A stretch of DNA of 24,706 nucleotides from Pseudonocardiaceae bacterium (GTDB lineage: Bacteria > Actinomycetota > Actinomycetes > Mycobacteriales > Pseudonocardiaceae): positions 1 to 24,706 of the forward strand of contig JAICSB010000007.1 of NCBI GenBank assembly GCA_025937115.1, read 5' to 3'. The notes beneath the pieces were generated by a model. That model did not search any database, was not told where the DNA came from, and saw only the letters and a program-made list of their open reading frames with translations. Shown piece after piece: positions 6,946-17,665 of the stretch. The position numbers and the translations under genes were made by a program. Within the stretch, counting starts at the first letter, position 1. The number at the start of each line of letters is the position of its first letter.

Positions 6946-8300
6946 GCGAGTCGAACCAACGCCGCGCAGCAACGCGGCCAGCAGTGTCCGAGCAGGTGTC
7001 ACTGATGGACGACACCTCGCCAGTGGGTGTCCAGGCACGCTGGGCGATCGACCTACTCTCTCCTGCCGGCCCTGATATCGGCGAAGACGTAGCCGGGCAT
7101 TTCGTGAGGGCCTTTCTCGACAAGCACCCAGATGGCCTTGCGGCCCTGCTGCGCCGCTGGCGGGCACAAGGCCCGTTCACGGTGCTCACTTATACCTCGG
7201 TCGCGCACAAGGCCTGGGTGTTATTGCTCGGTCCCACCGACACGCGCTCCACCCTGTCGTTGGTCGTCGATTCCACCGGGCTTATCCGCATCCTGGATCT
7301 CCAGCCCGAGCTCGTGGTGCCCAAGATACATGGCTGGGCGGAGCTCGACGCTGCGCTCGCTGCGCCAGGGGTGGTGCATTCCTTCCTGGCCGCGCGGGTG
7401 GGGCACGGGCGATACACGCCGCTGCACCAGACCGCCGCCGATCGGCTGATGCCTGCTGGATCGACGTTCAAACTGTACGTTCTACACGCGTTGGTGCAGG
7501 CCGTACAGGCAGGCGAGGTGAGGTGGGACGATCAACTGATCATGCTCCCCGAGCTGCGCAGCCTGCCCACCGGTGACATGCAGGAGCTGCCCGATGGCAC
7601 CTCGGTGAGCGTGCGCGAGGCGGCCTACAAGATGATCGCCATCAGCGACAATACCGCGGCCGACATGATCATGAACCGGATTGGGCGCCACGCCGTGGAG
7701 CGGGCAGTGCTCGATATGGGACACCACGATCCCGCCGTGCTGCGCCCGTTCCTCTCGAGCCGGGAGGTCTTCCAGATCGGCTGGGGCGATCCCGCTCTGC
7801 TGGCAGCCTGGACCACCGCCGCCGACGAGCACGGGCGCCGGGCACTGCTTCAGCAGGTCAACACCGGGCCGCTCACCGCCCACACCCAGCACATGGTCCG
7901 TCCGGTGCACCACCTGGGGCTCGACTGGTTCGTCGGCGCTCAGGACCTCTGCCAGGCACAGATCGCGCTGTGGCATCAGGCCTCGAGCGATGCCACGGGT
8001 ACGGTCCGCAGCATTCTTACAGCTAACCCCGGAGTCGCCATCGACCGCGCACAATGGCCGTCAAGCACCTTCAAGGGCGGTTCCAACCCCGGGCTGATGA
8101 CGTTCTCGTGGTTGCTGGAGGATCCTCGCGGCGTGCCGCACGTAGTGGTGATGCAGCGCTGCAGCGCTGACCCTGCTGCGGTCCGCGATCCCCGGCTGCT
8201 TCTTGGCCTCGGCGAGCAGGTCATCAATTTCTTGCTGACTACTGCAAGCGCCCGGCATCGGGAGTCGATCTCCAAGACCGCAGGGTACCTCGTCCGATGA
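6942..8300 (+). CDS. Orf12: clavulanic acid biosynthesis protein with class A beta-lactamase fold
   Basis: 452 residues from the GTG that overlaps the P450 stop. The N-terminal 130 residues correspond to the isomerase-like domain of Orf12. The C-terminal part has a class A beta-lactamase/transpeptidase fold: SxxK as STFK at 174-177, SDN at 235-237, and KGGS at 378-381. These numbers fall within one to three residues of S173, S234 and S378 remembered for S. clavuligerus Orf12, which supports this start over the longer frame inside cyp. Orf12 is essential for clavulanic acid production; the purified protein has weak cephalosporin esterase activity but no real beta-lactamase activity, and its true reaction in the late pathway is not settled. 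Codon 94 is TTA. The gene overlaps orf13 by ATGA, so cyp, orf12 and orf13 form one operon. Confidence 0.93.
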   Translation: MSESNQRRAATRPAVSEQVSLMDDTSPVGVQARWAIDLLSPAGPDIGEDVAGHFVRAFLDKHPDGLAALLRRWRAQGPFTVLTYTSVAHKAWVLLLGPTDTRSTLSLVVDSTGLIRILDLQPELVVPKIHGWAELDAALAAPGVVHSFLAARVGHGRYTPLHQTAADRLMPAGSTFKLYVLHALVQAVQAGEVRWDDQLIMLPELRSLPTGDMQELPDGTSVSVREAAYKMIAISDNTAADMIMNRIGRHAVERAVLDMGHHDPAVLRPFLSSREVFQIGWGDPALLAAWTTAADEHGRRALLQQVNTGPLTAHTQHMVRPVHHLGLDWFVGAQDLCQAQIALWHQASSDATGTVRSILTANPGVAIDRAQWPSSTFKGGSNPGLMTFSWLLEDPRGVPHVVVMQRCSADPAAVRDPRLLLGLGEQVINFLLTTASARHRESISKTAGYLVR

Positions 8301-9235
8301 GTATGCGCGACCGCTTCCTGGCCGTGCTGGTTGCGGTGCTGTGGGGGCTGAACTTCCTCGCGGTCCGCATCGACCTCGACTACTTTCCACCCTTCTTTCT
8401 CGCTGCCCTCCGATATCTGGTCTTGGCTGTGCCCGTCATGCTGCTCGTGCCACGACCTGACGTGCCGCTGCACTGGCTGCTGGGCTACGGCTTGGGATTC
8501 GGCACAGTGCAGTTCGCATTCCTCTTCCTGGCCATCGACGTCGGGATGCCGACAGGGCTGTCCTCGCTGGTGATTCAGTCGTCGGCGCCGCTCACCGTGC
8601 TGATGAGCGGGCTGCTGCTGCACGAGCGCGTGTCGGCACGGCAGGTAGGAGGAATCAGCCTTGCTGGGCTGGGAATGATCATCATTGCCTGGGACCGTGC
8701 CCAGACTGCGGCCCTGCTGCCCGTTGTGCTGACGGTCATCGGGGCATTCGGGTGGGCAGTGGGCAATCTGGCCAGTCGCCAGGCCAAGCCCAGCCACCCG
8801 CTTCGCTTCGCCCTGTGGATGTCAGTGGTACCACCACTACCGCTGCTTGCGCTCTCGGCGGCACTCGAAGGTCCTGCCGCAGGCTGGCACGCCGTGTGGG
8901 CATCCTTCAGCGCCCAGGGGTGGCCCGGGCTGCTTGCGCTGGGGTACATCGTGGTGGCGGGGACGGTGCTGGGCTCGTGGATTTGGCTCGCGCTGCTCGG
9001 CCGGTACCCGGCCGGGACGGTGGCACCGTTCTCGATGCTTGTACCGGTAGTCGGCATCGCCGCCGCGGCCGTGGCCCTCAACGAGCAGCCCAGCATCCTC
9101 GCGTTGAGCGGGGGTGCGGTGGTGATTGCGGGGGTGTTGCTGGGAACACGCCAGACGGACCGCACCAGGCTGCGCGGGGAGGCGGTCGACGCGGCTTGCG
9201 TGCCGAGCCCACAAAGCGAGCGTCAGGTGGTGTAG
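8297..9235 (+). CDS. Orf13-type EamA/DMT-family efflux protein
   Basis: 312 residues with about ten hydrophobic helices arranged as two similar halves, as in the EamA (drug/metabolite transporter) family. The first helix, FLAVLVAVLWGLNFLAVRI, and the glycine-rich second-half segment GTVLGSWIWLALLGRYP are typical of the family. In S. clavuligerus the gene after orf12 (orf13) encodes a membrane exporter, so clavulanic acid or intermediate export is the likely job; the substrate is inferred from position only. The ATG overlaps the orf12 stop (ATGA). Its 3' end overlaps that of oat2 on the other strand by 13 bases. The C-terminal 25 residues are polar and probably cytoplasmic. Confidence 0.82.
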   Translation: MSMRDRFLAVLVAVLWGLNFLAVRIDLDYFPPFFLAALRYLVLAVPVMLLVPRPDVPLHWLLGYGLGFGTVQFAFLFLAIDVGMPTGLSSLVIQSSAPLTVLMSGLLLHERVSARQVGGISLAGLGMIIIAWDRAQTAALLPVVLTVIGAFGWAVGNLASRQAKPSHPLRFALWMSVVPPLPLLALSAALEGPAAGWHAVWASFSAQGWPGLLALGYIVVAGTVLGSWIWLALLGRYPAGTVAPFSMLVPVVGIAAAAVALNEQPSILALSGGAVVIAGVLLGTRQTDRTRLRGEAVDAACVPSPQSERQVV

Positions 9236-10389
9236 GAGGAGTTGATCCGGATGTATCCCTCGGTGAGATCGCAACCATAGACGGTGAACTCGCCGCAAGC
9301 GATGCCGAGATCGATGTCGATCACCACTTCGTCGGAGCGCAGGTGCGCGGTCACTCGCTCCAGCGCCTCGACATCGGGTTCGTGTGGGTAGACCTCGATA
9401 CCGTCGAACGCGACCGCCACGCGGTCCGGGTCGATGTCAAGGTCGTCCTCGCATTTGCCGATTGCCATCGTCACCCGTCCCCAGTTGGGGTCGTTGCCGT
9501 GCACCATCGTCTTGACTAGCGGGGAGTTCACCACCGTCTTACCGACCCGCTTGGCCTGGGCGTCGTCGCGAGCCCCGCGAACCTGCACGGTGATCAGCGT
9601 GCCAGCGCCCTCCCCGTCCGACGCGATGTCGCGGACCAGGCACAGCGCGGTGGAGTAGAGGGCGGCGCGAAATTCGTCCTCAGCTACCGGGCCCGCTAAG
9701 CCGTTGGCAAAGATTGCCGCGGTGTCGCTCGTGGAGGTGTCGGTGTCGACGCTGACCGCGTTGAACGTGCGCTCTACCACCGACCGAAACACCGCGTCGA
9801 GCCGGTGGGCAGACAGCTCCGCGTCGGTGCAGAAGAACGCCAGCATGGTGCTCATGTTTGGTTCGAGCATCCCGACGCCTTTGGCGATACCCACGATGCT
9901 AGCCGCTCCCACCCTGACGCTGTGCGTCTTCGCCCTGGTGTCGGTGGTCATGATGGCCCGTGCAGCGGCAGCGAAGTCGGCGTCCGGGAACGGCCAACGC
10001 AGCTGCTCCAGGTGCTCCCGCACCCGCGGCATCGGGTACTGCCTGCCGATGACGCCCGTGGAAGCGATCAACAGCTGTCCGGGGTCCAGACCTACCGTCG
10101 CGGCGACGTTGGCACGGACCTCCACGGCGTGCGCCATGCCCTGCTCACCGGTGGCGACGTTAGCATTGCGGGCCAGGACCACGACGCCTCGCGCGGACCC
10201 GTCGGCGGCGGCGGCGCGGCTTAGCACGATGCTCGGTCCGGCGAATCGGGACCGAGTGAACACTGCGGACACCGCCGCGGGCACTTCGGAAAGCAGTACC
10301 GCGAAATCATCGCGACCGTCGCCGAGGAGCCCAGCGTGACCGGTGTGCACCCGGAAACCACGGGGAATAGCTGGATCCAAGGTCGTCAC
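9223..10389 (-). CDS. oat2: Ornithine/glutamate N-acetyltransferase (ArgJ-like, self-cleaving)
   Basis: 388 residues. It transfers acetyl groups between N-acetylornithine and glutamate, as the orf6 product of the clavulanic acid cluster does, and is thought to serve arginine supply. It is an N-terminal nucleophile hydrolase made as a precursor cleaved before a threonine. The cleavage segment is KGVGMLEPNMSTML, with the nucleophile at T181, the same number remembered for S. clavuligerus OAT2. This fixes the start as GTG 10389, which overlaps the orf14 stop (GTGA), rather than the upstream ATGs at 10455 or 10431. The residue before the cleavage site is serine where I recall alanine. Other conserved stretches are STGVIGRQYPM, DTDTSTSDTA and NSPLVKTMVHGNDPNWGR. 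Codon 231 is TTA. It is the last gene of the long minus-strand operon. Confidence 0.95.
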   Translation of the reverse strand: MTTLDPAIPRGFRVHTGHAGLLGDGRDDFAVLLSEVPAAVSAVFTRSRFAGPSIVLSRAAAADGSARGVVVLARNANVATGEQGMAHAVEVRANVAATVGLDPGQLLIASTGVIGRQYPMPRVREHLEQLRWPFPDADFAAAARAIMTTDTRAKTHSVRVGAASIVGIAKGVGMLEPNMSTMLAFFCTDAELSAHRLDAVFRSVVERTFNAVSVDTDTSTSDTAAIFANGLAGPVAEDEFRAALYSTALCLVRDIASDGEGAGTLITVQVRGARDDAQAKRVGKTVVNSPLVKTMVHGNDPNWGRVTMAIGKCEDDLDIDPDRVAVAFDGIEVYPHEPDVEALERVTAHLRSDEVVIDIDLGIACGEFTVYGCDLTEGYIRINSSYTT

Positions 10390-11453
10390 GGGATCACCGT
10401 CCGCTCTTCGAAGTATGAACTGGTCCGACATCGCCGCTGATTCCACATCACCCACCGGTCGCGTGCGCGGTACCCCATCGCGGCGTTGACGGCGATCATC
10501 GCGGCGTTGTCCTCGGCGTTGGCCGTCTCCAACAGCCGCAGCGCGGGCTCGTGGCGCCGCACCCAGCGCAGGTTCGCGAGCTTGATCACAAGGCCCAGAC
10601 CGTGGCCGCGGTGCGCGGTGTGTACCACGGTCATGCCTTGCAGCGCATGGTGTGGGTTGCTCGTGGTCATCGAGATGCTGGTGTAGCCGACCAGCCTGCC
10701 GTCAGCCTGGTGGACCACGCCCGTGTGGTACGCCCGCCTGCCCCGGCCGATGCGCATGATCTCGAACTGGCGAGCGTAGCTGATCTCCACCGCGTCCGGA
10801 AACTCGGCCTCCAGCGCCACCGCGCTGCCCAGCGACTGCTCAAGCGCAGACACCGGCACGGCGTACTCCTCCGGAGTGACGGTACCCCAGGTGACCAGCG
10901 CGTAGCCCGCTGGCACGGCCGGCGCCCCGGCCCCGAGCGGATCATGCACCGCCAAGTCCAGCAGCTGGTGAACACCGACCCCTTCGGCGGAGCGAATCGC
11001 GCCCACGGCAGCCGCGAACGCCGCTGGACCGGCGTCGCGCGGCGGGCCGTCCGGGAGAGCCTCAACGAGTGTCGCGGTCAGCCCCTCGCGGCCGTGCGCT
11101 GCGGCGCGCTGCAACGCTTGGTTGTGCAGCACACGGCCGATGCCCTGGCGGCGCAGCGCCGGGTGCACGAGCAGTTGGTCCAAGCGCATCATCGGCGTAC
11201 CAGCGGGCAGCGCGAGCCGCAGCGAGCCGACCACCCGCCCTTCGCAGCGGACCACCCAGTCATCCAACACGGTGTCCGGTGGGGCGAAGCGCAGCGAGCC
11301 GGCCATGTCGATCGGGCACGGCGCCGGGGACTCAGGCAAGTCACCCGCCGCCGCGGCGAGCAGGACGAGCCACTCGGCCACGGTGTCGTCATCATCCGCC
11401 ATGAGTCGCTGGCACGATAATACGTCCGTCGTCGTATACCCGGTCGGGCTCAT
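10386..11453 (-). CDS. Orf14: tandem GNAT acetyltransferase-like protein
   Basis: 355 residues with two GNAT domains in a row. Each contains an acetyl-CoA pyrophosphate-binding loop: RRQGIG at 101-106 in the first, and RGHGLG at 282-287 in the second, which is followed by the conserved NLRWVRRHEP and ETANAEDNAAMIAVN segments. In S. clavuligerus Orf14 is a tandem GNAT protein of similar length that binds acetyl-CoA; its substrate is not established, though an acylation step in the late pathway has been proposed. The ATG at 11453 has AGGAG five bases upstream and overlaps the oppA2 stop (ATGA), so the much longer open frame upstream is not used. Codon 12 is TTA. Confidence 0.92.
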   Translation of the reverse strand: MSPTGYTTTDVLSCQRLMADDDDTVAEWLVLLAAAAGDLPESPAPCPIDMAGSLRFAPPDTVLDDWVVRCEGRVVGSLRLALPAGTPMMRLDQLLVHPALRRQGIGRVLHNQALQRAAAHGREGLTATLVEALPDGPPRDAGPAAFAAAVGAIRSAEGVGVHQLLDLAVHDPLGAGAPAVPAGYALVTWGTVTPEEYAVPVSALEQSLGSAVALEAEFPDAVEISYARQFEIMRIGRGRRAYHTGVVHQADGRLVGYTSISMTTSNPHHALQGMTVVHTAHRGHGLGLVIKLANLRWVRRHEPALRLLETANAEDNAAMIAVNAAMGYRARDRWVMWNQRRCRTSSYFEERTVIP

Positions 11454-13162
11454 TGGATCTCCTGAGGGTGGGCATGGTCCGCCTCGAGCCCCATCGCTTG
11501 CACGTCGTAGAGCCCGAAGGCGGGATGTACGTAGACGTTGGTGACCCAGGGATTGCGGTAGTGCAGCGTCTTGTCGTGTACCAGAGGCAGGATCACGGCC
11601 AGGTCCATCACCCGTCGTTCGACTTCCCGCCACAGCTGCGTGCGCCACGCGGGGTTGGTGCTGAGCAGCGTGCGGTCGATCAAGTCGTTGATCACGGGGT
11701 CGTCGAGCTCGGCGAGGTTGAAATTCCCTCCGCTGGGCTTAATCTGGCGGCCGTGGACGAGCGGGGCGAGGAAGCCGTATTCGGTGGGGAAGTCGGCCCC
11801 CCAGTCGGTGACGGCTAGACCGAGCGAGCGTCCACGAACCGTCGCGGGGTGCCCGATGCCGAGGGTGAAGTAGCTGGCCACGTCAAGCTCGGTAACCGAA
11901 AGCCGGATTCCCACCCGGGCTAGTGACTCGGCGAGCGCGTCGGCCACCATCCGGAACTTGCCGCGCTGGGTCCCGATCACGGCGTCGAAGCCGTTGGGCA
12001 GGCCTGCGGCAACGAGCTCCGCGCGGGCGGCGTCGAGGTCACCGCGCAGGTCCGGACCCGTCGGATAGCGGTCGAGGTGCTGGTGCGCAGGCAGTCGAGG
12101 TGGGTACAGCGCGGTGGCGATGTCGCCTCCAGTGACCGGACCGCCTCTGGCCTCCTGCAACAGGATCTTGTCGGCGGCGAGGTGCACCGCCCGGCGCACG
12201 TGAACATTGCCGAACGGCGGTACCTGGGGCTGTACCGAGATGTATTGCAGGAAGCTCGTCGCGGGGTTATCGGCGTTGGAGAGGAGCACGGGGTCGGCCG
12301 TGATTCGCCGCTGGGCGGGGTACTGGATACCACGACCTTCCAGGTTGATATCAAACTTTCCGGCGATCAGTTGGTCGTCGAGCTCGTCGCCGACCGGGCC
12401 GATCGTCAGTTTCACCTGGTCCGGCAGCGCGGACCGCACTGGATCTGCGCCGCGGTCCCAGTGCGGATTGCGCTCCAGGTGCAGGTACTGCCCGGCCCGG
12501 TATGCGGCGATCCGGTAGGGCCCGCTGCACCGCGGGTCCTCGCCGTAGCTCGCGCCGGTATCGGCAGACTTCGGCACCGGCGATACGCACGGTTGGGCCA
12601 TCAGGTGGTCGAAGTACGGGAACGGGCTGCGTAGCTGGAAGACCACGGTGCGCTCGTCCGGCGTACTCACGGCAGGCAGCCCGGTAGGGTCGCGGTAGGG
12701 CCCGGGGTGGGGCCGGTCCGGGTCGTCCAGCAGCGGCACGAGGTAGGTCGGCCCACCGGGTAGTACATCCTGGGCGAACACTCGCTGGACGGCGTGGCGA
12801 ACGTCAGCCGCGGTCACCGGGCTACCGTCGTCGTAGCGCACGTTCGGTCGCAGCCGATACGTCCACCGCAGCCCGTCGGGGCTGGCTTGCCCCGGGGCTT
12901 CGGCTAGATCCGGGACTGGCGTGAGACCGCCCGGCCCGGCGTCGGTCGGATAAGCCATCAGCGTCCGGTTCAGCATCCGCTGCAACAGCCACGCCCACAC
13001 GTAGTAGGTGCGCGCCGGGTCGAGGGAATCGACGTCCGCGGACGACACCAGCCGAAGGCTGCCCCCGCGCCGATCCGACGGATTCACCACTGACCCCACC
13101 CCGGCATTCCACCCGGCACCGGGACGGACGGGCGTCCGGGCCGCGGTGATCCGAGTACTCAT
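11450..13162 (-). CDS. oppA2: OppA2-like peptide-binding protein (SBP_bac_5 family)
   Basis: 570 residues of the family 5 extracellular solute-binding fold: the opening GGSLRLVSSADVDSLDP, then DLAEAPGQASPDGLRWTYRLR, DGSPVTAADVRHAV, and C-terminal segments containing LIDRTLLSTNP and ILPLVHDKTLHYRNP. Its place between orf16 and orf14 is that of oppA2 (orf15) in S. clavuligerus, where both OppA proteins are required for clavulanic acid. There is no signal peptide or lipobox: the first 30 residues are polar and proline/arginine-rich. The ATG at 13162 has GGAG six bases upstream and overlaps the orf16 stop; an ATG four codons earlier lacks a ribosome binding site. No permease or ATPase genes accompany it, so peptide import is doubtful. 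A role in binding a peptidyl-clavam intermediate is conceivable. Confidence 0.9.
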   Translation of the reverse strand: MSTRITAARTPVRPGAGWNAGVGSVVNPSDRRGGSLRLVSSADVDSLDPARTYYVWAWLLQRMLNRTLMAYPTDAGPGGLTPVPDLAEAPGQASPDGLRWTYRLRPNVRYDDGSPVTAADVRHAVQRVFAQDVLPGGPTYLVPLLDDPDRPHPGPYRDPTGLPAVSTPDERTVVFQLRSPFPYFDHLMAQPCVSPVPKSADTGASYGEDPRCSGPYRIAAYRAGQYLHLERNPHWDRGADPVRSALPDQVKLTIGPVGDELDDQLIAGKFDINLEGRGIQYPAQRRITADPVLLSNADNPATSFLQYISVQPQVPPFGNVHVRRAVHLAADKILLQEARGGPVTGGDIATALYPPRLPAHQHLDRYPTGPDLRGDLDAARAELVAAGLPNGFDAVIGTQRGKFRMVADALAESLARVGIRLSVTELDVASYFTLGIGHPATVRGRSLGLAVTDWGADFPTEYGFLAPLVHGRQIKPSGGNFNLAELDDPVINDLIDRTLLSTNPAWRTQLWREVERRVMDLAVILPLVHDKTLHYRNPWVTNVYVHPAFGLYDVQAMGLEADHAHPQEIQ

Positions 13163-14331
13163 CGGGCACTCCATGCTGGGACCCGGTGGCCGGCGGTGAC
13201 TAGCTCCTCACGGTGGCCGGGGGCGGCCAGGTTCCGGGATAGGCGCAGGAGGAACGAGCGTTGTTCGCTCGCCAGACATCCGCGGGCTAGTTTGGCGTTG
13301 GTGCTGCCGATCCCGGCATGCAGTACAGCAGCGCCCGCTGCGGCCGCCTCTTCCAGCACCCGGTAGTAGAGCACCTCGTAATAAAGCGGCAGCTGGCCCT
13401 GCTGGGCATAATCGAATCCCGCGCGGTGGCCGAACCAGTGCTGCTCACCGCGTACCGACGACCTGAGCACCAGGCCGAAGCCGATGATCCGGCTGTCGAG
13501 GCGGGCCACTGACACCAGCGCGTCATCGCCCATTGTCTCGCCGATCCCGGCGAGCAGAGACGCTGATCGTGATGCATCCGCCGGGTTGCCGTATTTGGCG
13601 AGCAGCATCGCATCGAGTTCGCCGAGGCGTGGCGTCAGCGCTGCGGTCAGTGGTTCGACGTCGACTCGAACTCCGGCCGAGACCAAGATCCGGCGCTCCA
13701 AGCGCACCCGGCGGCGCCGGTGCTGCGTCATTCCGGCGAGATACTCCTCGAAGCCACCAGCCGGTACCGGCAGCCAGCAGTATTGCGCGGAGGTGTGCCA
13801 GTCGTAGCCCCGGTCTTCCAGCAGCTTCACCAGCCCGGCATCGCGGATGTCGACGTGCGGAAAGCAGACGGTGGCGGCACCGCAATCCCCGGCGAGCTGC
13901 TCGGCTCGCCGCACCAGAGCATCCAGGTCGGAGCGGTCCGCCTCGGGCCGAGTGAGTACCCGGGTGCGTCCCAGGTGCCGCCCACCGCACACGAGGGAGG
14001 GCAGCAAAGCGGTTGCGAGGTCGCCCGACACCGCGTCCCGGTAACGCTGCGCACCATCGAGGCCCTCCCTGCGGGCGTACTCGAGCAGTGTGTCCGGTCG
14101 GGCGAGCAACCAGGGCACGCTCTCGTCGGCCCATGCGGTCACCAACCCGGCGACGGCCCGGCCAGCGCACCTGCGGACCAGATACTCGAGCCTGGTGCCG
14201 CCGGCGCGCTCCTGCACGGACAGCCACCGGGGGGTCTGGAAGAAGTCCTCCACACCCACCAGGTCGTGCCAGCCCGCGGTGGGCAGCTCCGGGGCCCGCG
14301 CCACCCGTTCGATGCCGTCTCGGCTCCCCAT
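13159..14331 (-). CDS. Orf16: GNAT/FemAB-like acyltransferase of the clavulanic acid cluster
   Basis: 390 residues. The architecture resembles FemAB/peptidogalycan-type GNAT proteins: an N-terminal region with ARPDTLLEYA and CGGRHLGRTRV, then the central YLAGMTQHRRRRVRLERR followed by a C-terminal acyltransferase half with GFGLVLRSSVRGEQHWFGHRAGFDYA and YYEVLYYRVLEEA. In S. clavuligerus, orf16 lies beside oppA2 and its exact function is unknown; late acyl or aminoacyl transfer is plausible. The ATG at 14331 has AGGAG five bases upstream and is preferred to the ATG ten codons earlier, which lacks one. It starts 36 bases after cas ends and overlaps oppA2 by ATGA. Confidence 0.82.
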   Translation of the reverse strand: MGSRDGIERVARAPELPTAGWHDLVGVEDFFQTPRWLSVQERAGGTRLEYLVRRCAGRAVAGLVTAWADESVPWLLARPDTLLEYARREGLDGAQRYRDAVSGDLATALLPSLVCGGRHLGRTRVLTRPEADRSDLDALVRRAEQLAGDCGAATVCFPHVDIRDAGLVKLLEDRGYDWHTSAQYCWLPVPAGGFEEYLAGMTQHRRRRVRLERRILVSAGVRVDVEPLTAALTPRLGELDAMLLAKYGNPADASRSASLLAGIGETMGDDALVSVARLDSRIIGFGLVLRSSVRGEQHWFGHRAGFDYAQQGQLPLYYEVLYYRVLEEAAAAGAAVLHAGIGSTNAKLARGCLASEQRSFLLRLSRNLAAPGHREELVTAGHRVPAWSAR

Positions 14332-14367
14332 GTCCACTCCTCGTCTCGCCTGCGGTGGCATCGCTGC

Positions 14368-16375
<2,008 letters not shown>

Positions 16376-16379
<4 letters not shown>

Positions 16380-17665
16380 CGGCCGTCCTCTTCGATGACA
16401 AAGTCCAGGTAGGCGGCTGCGGTATCGGCTGCCTTCGCCGCCGCGAGACGATCAGCTCCGGCCGAGTACACAAACCCGACGCAGGCGGAGTTGTCTGCGC
16501 GCTCCCACAGCCGATCACCGGGCTGGACGTGCAGTAACAGCTCAACACCGGGCACTGCCCTGGCCGCGTCGACTCCGTCGATGCGGGCCAGCACACCCCG
16601 CCGCTGCGGATAGACCATCCGCACGGCGGCGCCGCCGGAATGCGTGACAGGCTCGATCGACGGCGTCTCGCCCAGCGCCAGCAGCCAGGCGTCCAGGATC
16701 GGGCTACGTCCGGTGACGTCGGTGACGAGCATCGTCATGCAGCTCGAGGGCGTTCGCGGGTTGGCCTCGATGAGCCGAGGACCATCCCCGGTCAAGCGGA
16801 CCTCGGTGTGGCACGGGCCGTGGCGGTACGCGATGAGTTCCAGCGTCCGGCGCACCACGTGGTAGAGGTGCTCACGCTCGTCATCGGGCAGCGGGACGGG
16901 GAACGTGTGCCCGCACTCGATGTAGGCGGGGTCACCGAAAAGGTCCTTAGAGGTGACCCCGAAGACGTGGGTGTGCCCGTTCACGGTCATCGTCTCGACG
17001 CTGACCTCGACACCGTCGACGTACTGCTCCAGCAGCACGTCACCGGATCGAGGTTGACCGCGCAGGCTGTGCCTTATCTGAGACAGATCCGTCCACGCCG
17101 CCGCGAGCTGCTCGCTGTTGTCGACCCGGCGCACGCCGTAGCTGATCGCTTCCGCAGGAGGCTTGGCGATCATCGGGTAGCCGAGCTGCGCCGCCGCGGC
17201 TGCCAGCTGCTCCGGTCCGCTGACTCGGATATGGGGGATGTTGAACGGCTCGTCCCCGAGCGCGACCCTCAGCCGGTCCTTGACGTTGGCGGTATGCACA
17301 GCGGCGGGATCCGGACCAGGTAGTCCGAGCCGGCGGGCAACCTCGGCCGCGACGACGGTGTGGTAGTCGGAGAAGGACGTCACCCCGTCCACGCAGGGGC
17401 GGCCGCGGTCATCGGTCACCGCAGTCAGGACGGCCTCCGGATCGGAGGTGTCGAGCTCAAGCAGCTTGTCCACAGTGGATAGTGGATGGGAACCCCAATC
17501 GTGGCCATGGGTGTACCACTCTCGGTCACCAATCAGCAGCCACACCTCGAGTCCGCGTTCCCTGGCCTGGCTCAGCCCGAGATAGAAGGGGTGGTGCAGC
17601 ATGTGTTCGATGATCGCCAGCCGCTTCCCGGCGAACTGTGCGTAATCGGCCAGCGGCGCGGTCAC
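16376..17665 (-). CDS. gcaS: N-glycyl-clavaminic acid synthetase (ATP-grasp ligase)
   Basis: 429 residues with an ATP-grasp fold. Visible elements are the ATP-binding lysine in MIAKPP (K168), the LLEQYVDGVEVSVE segment (residues 211-224), E288 in CHTEVRL and the metal-binding IEANPRTP (E300, N302). The orf17 product of the clavulanic acid cluster joins glycine to the amino group of clavaminic acid with ATP; this is the only ATP-grasp gene of the cluster and fits that role. I did not compare it residue by residue with GcaS, so another ATP-grasp ligation is possible. The GTG start overlaps the bls stop, and the stop overlaps pah, so it is embedded among the early genes, unlike the S. clavuligerus order. 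Codon 377 is TTA. Confidence 0.85.

Noticed and set aside
10551..11420. A 289-residue plus-strand open frame
   Set aside because: It is antisense to orf14; the composition is arginine/histidine/alanine-rich with no domain signature.
11454..11648. Upstream extension of orf14 within oppA2
   Set aside because: The ATG at 11453 has AGGAG at five bases and overlaps the oppA2 stop; the extension is just oppA2 read in another frame.
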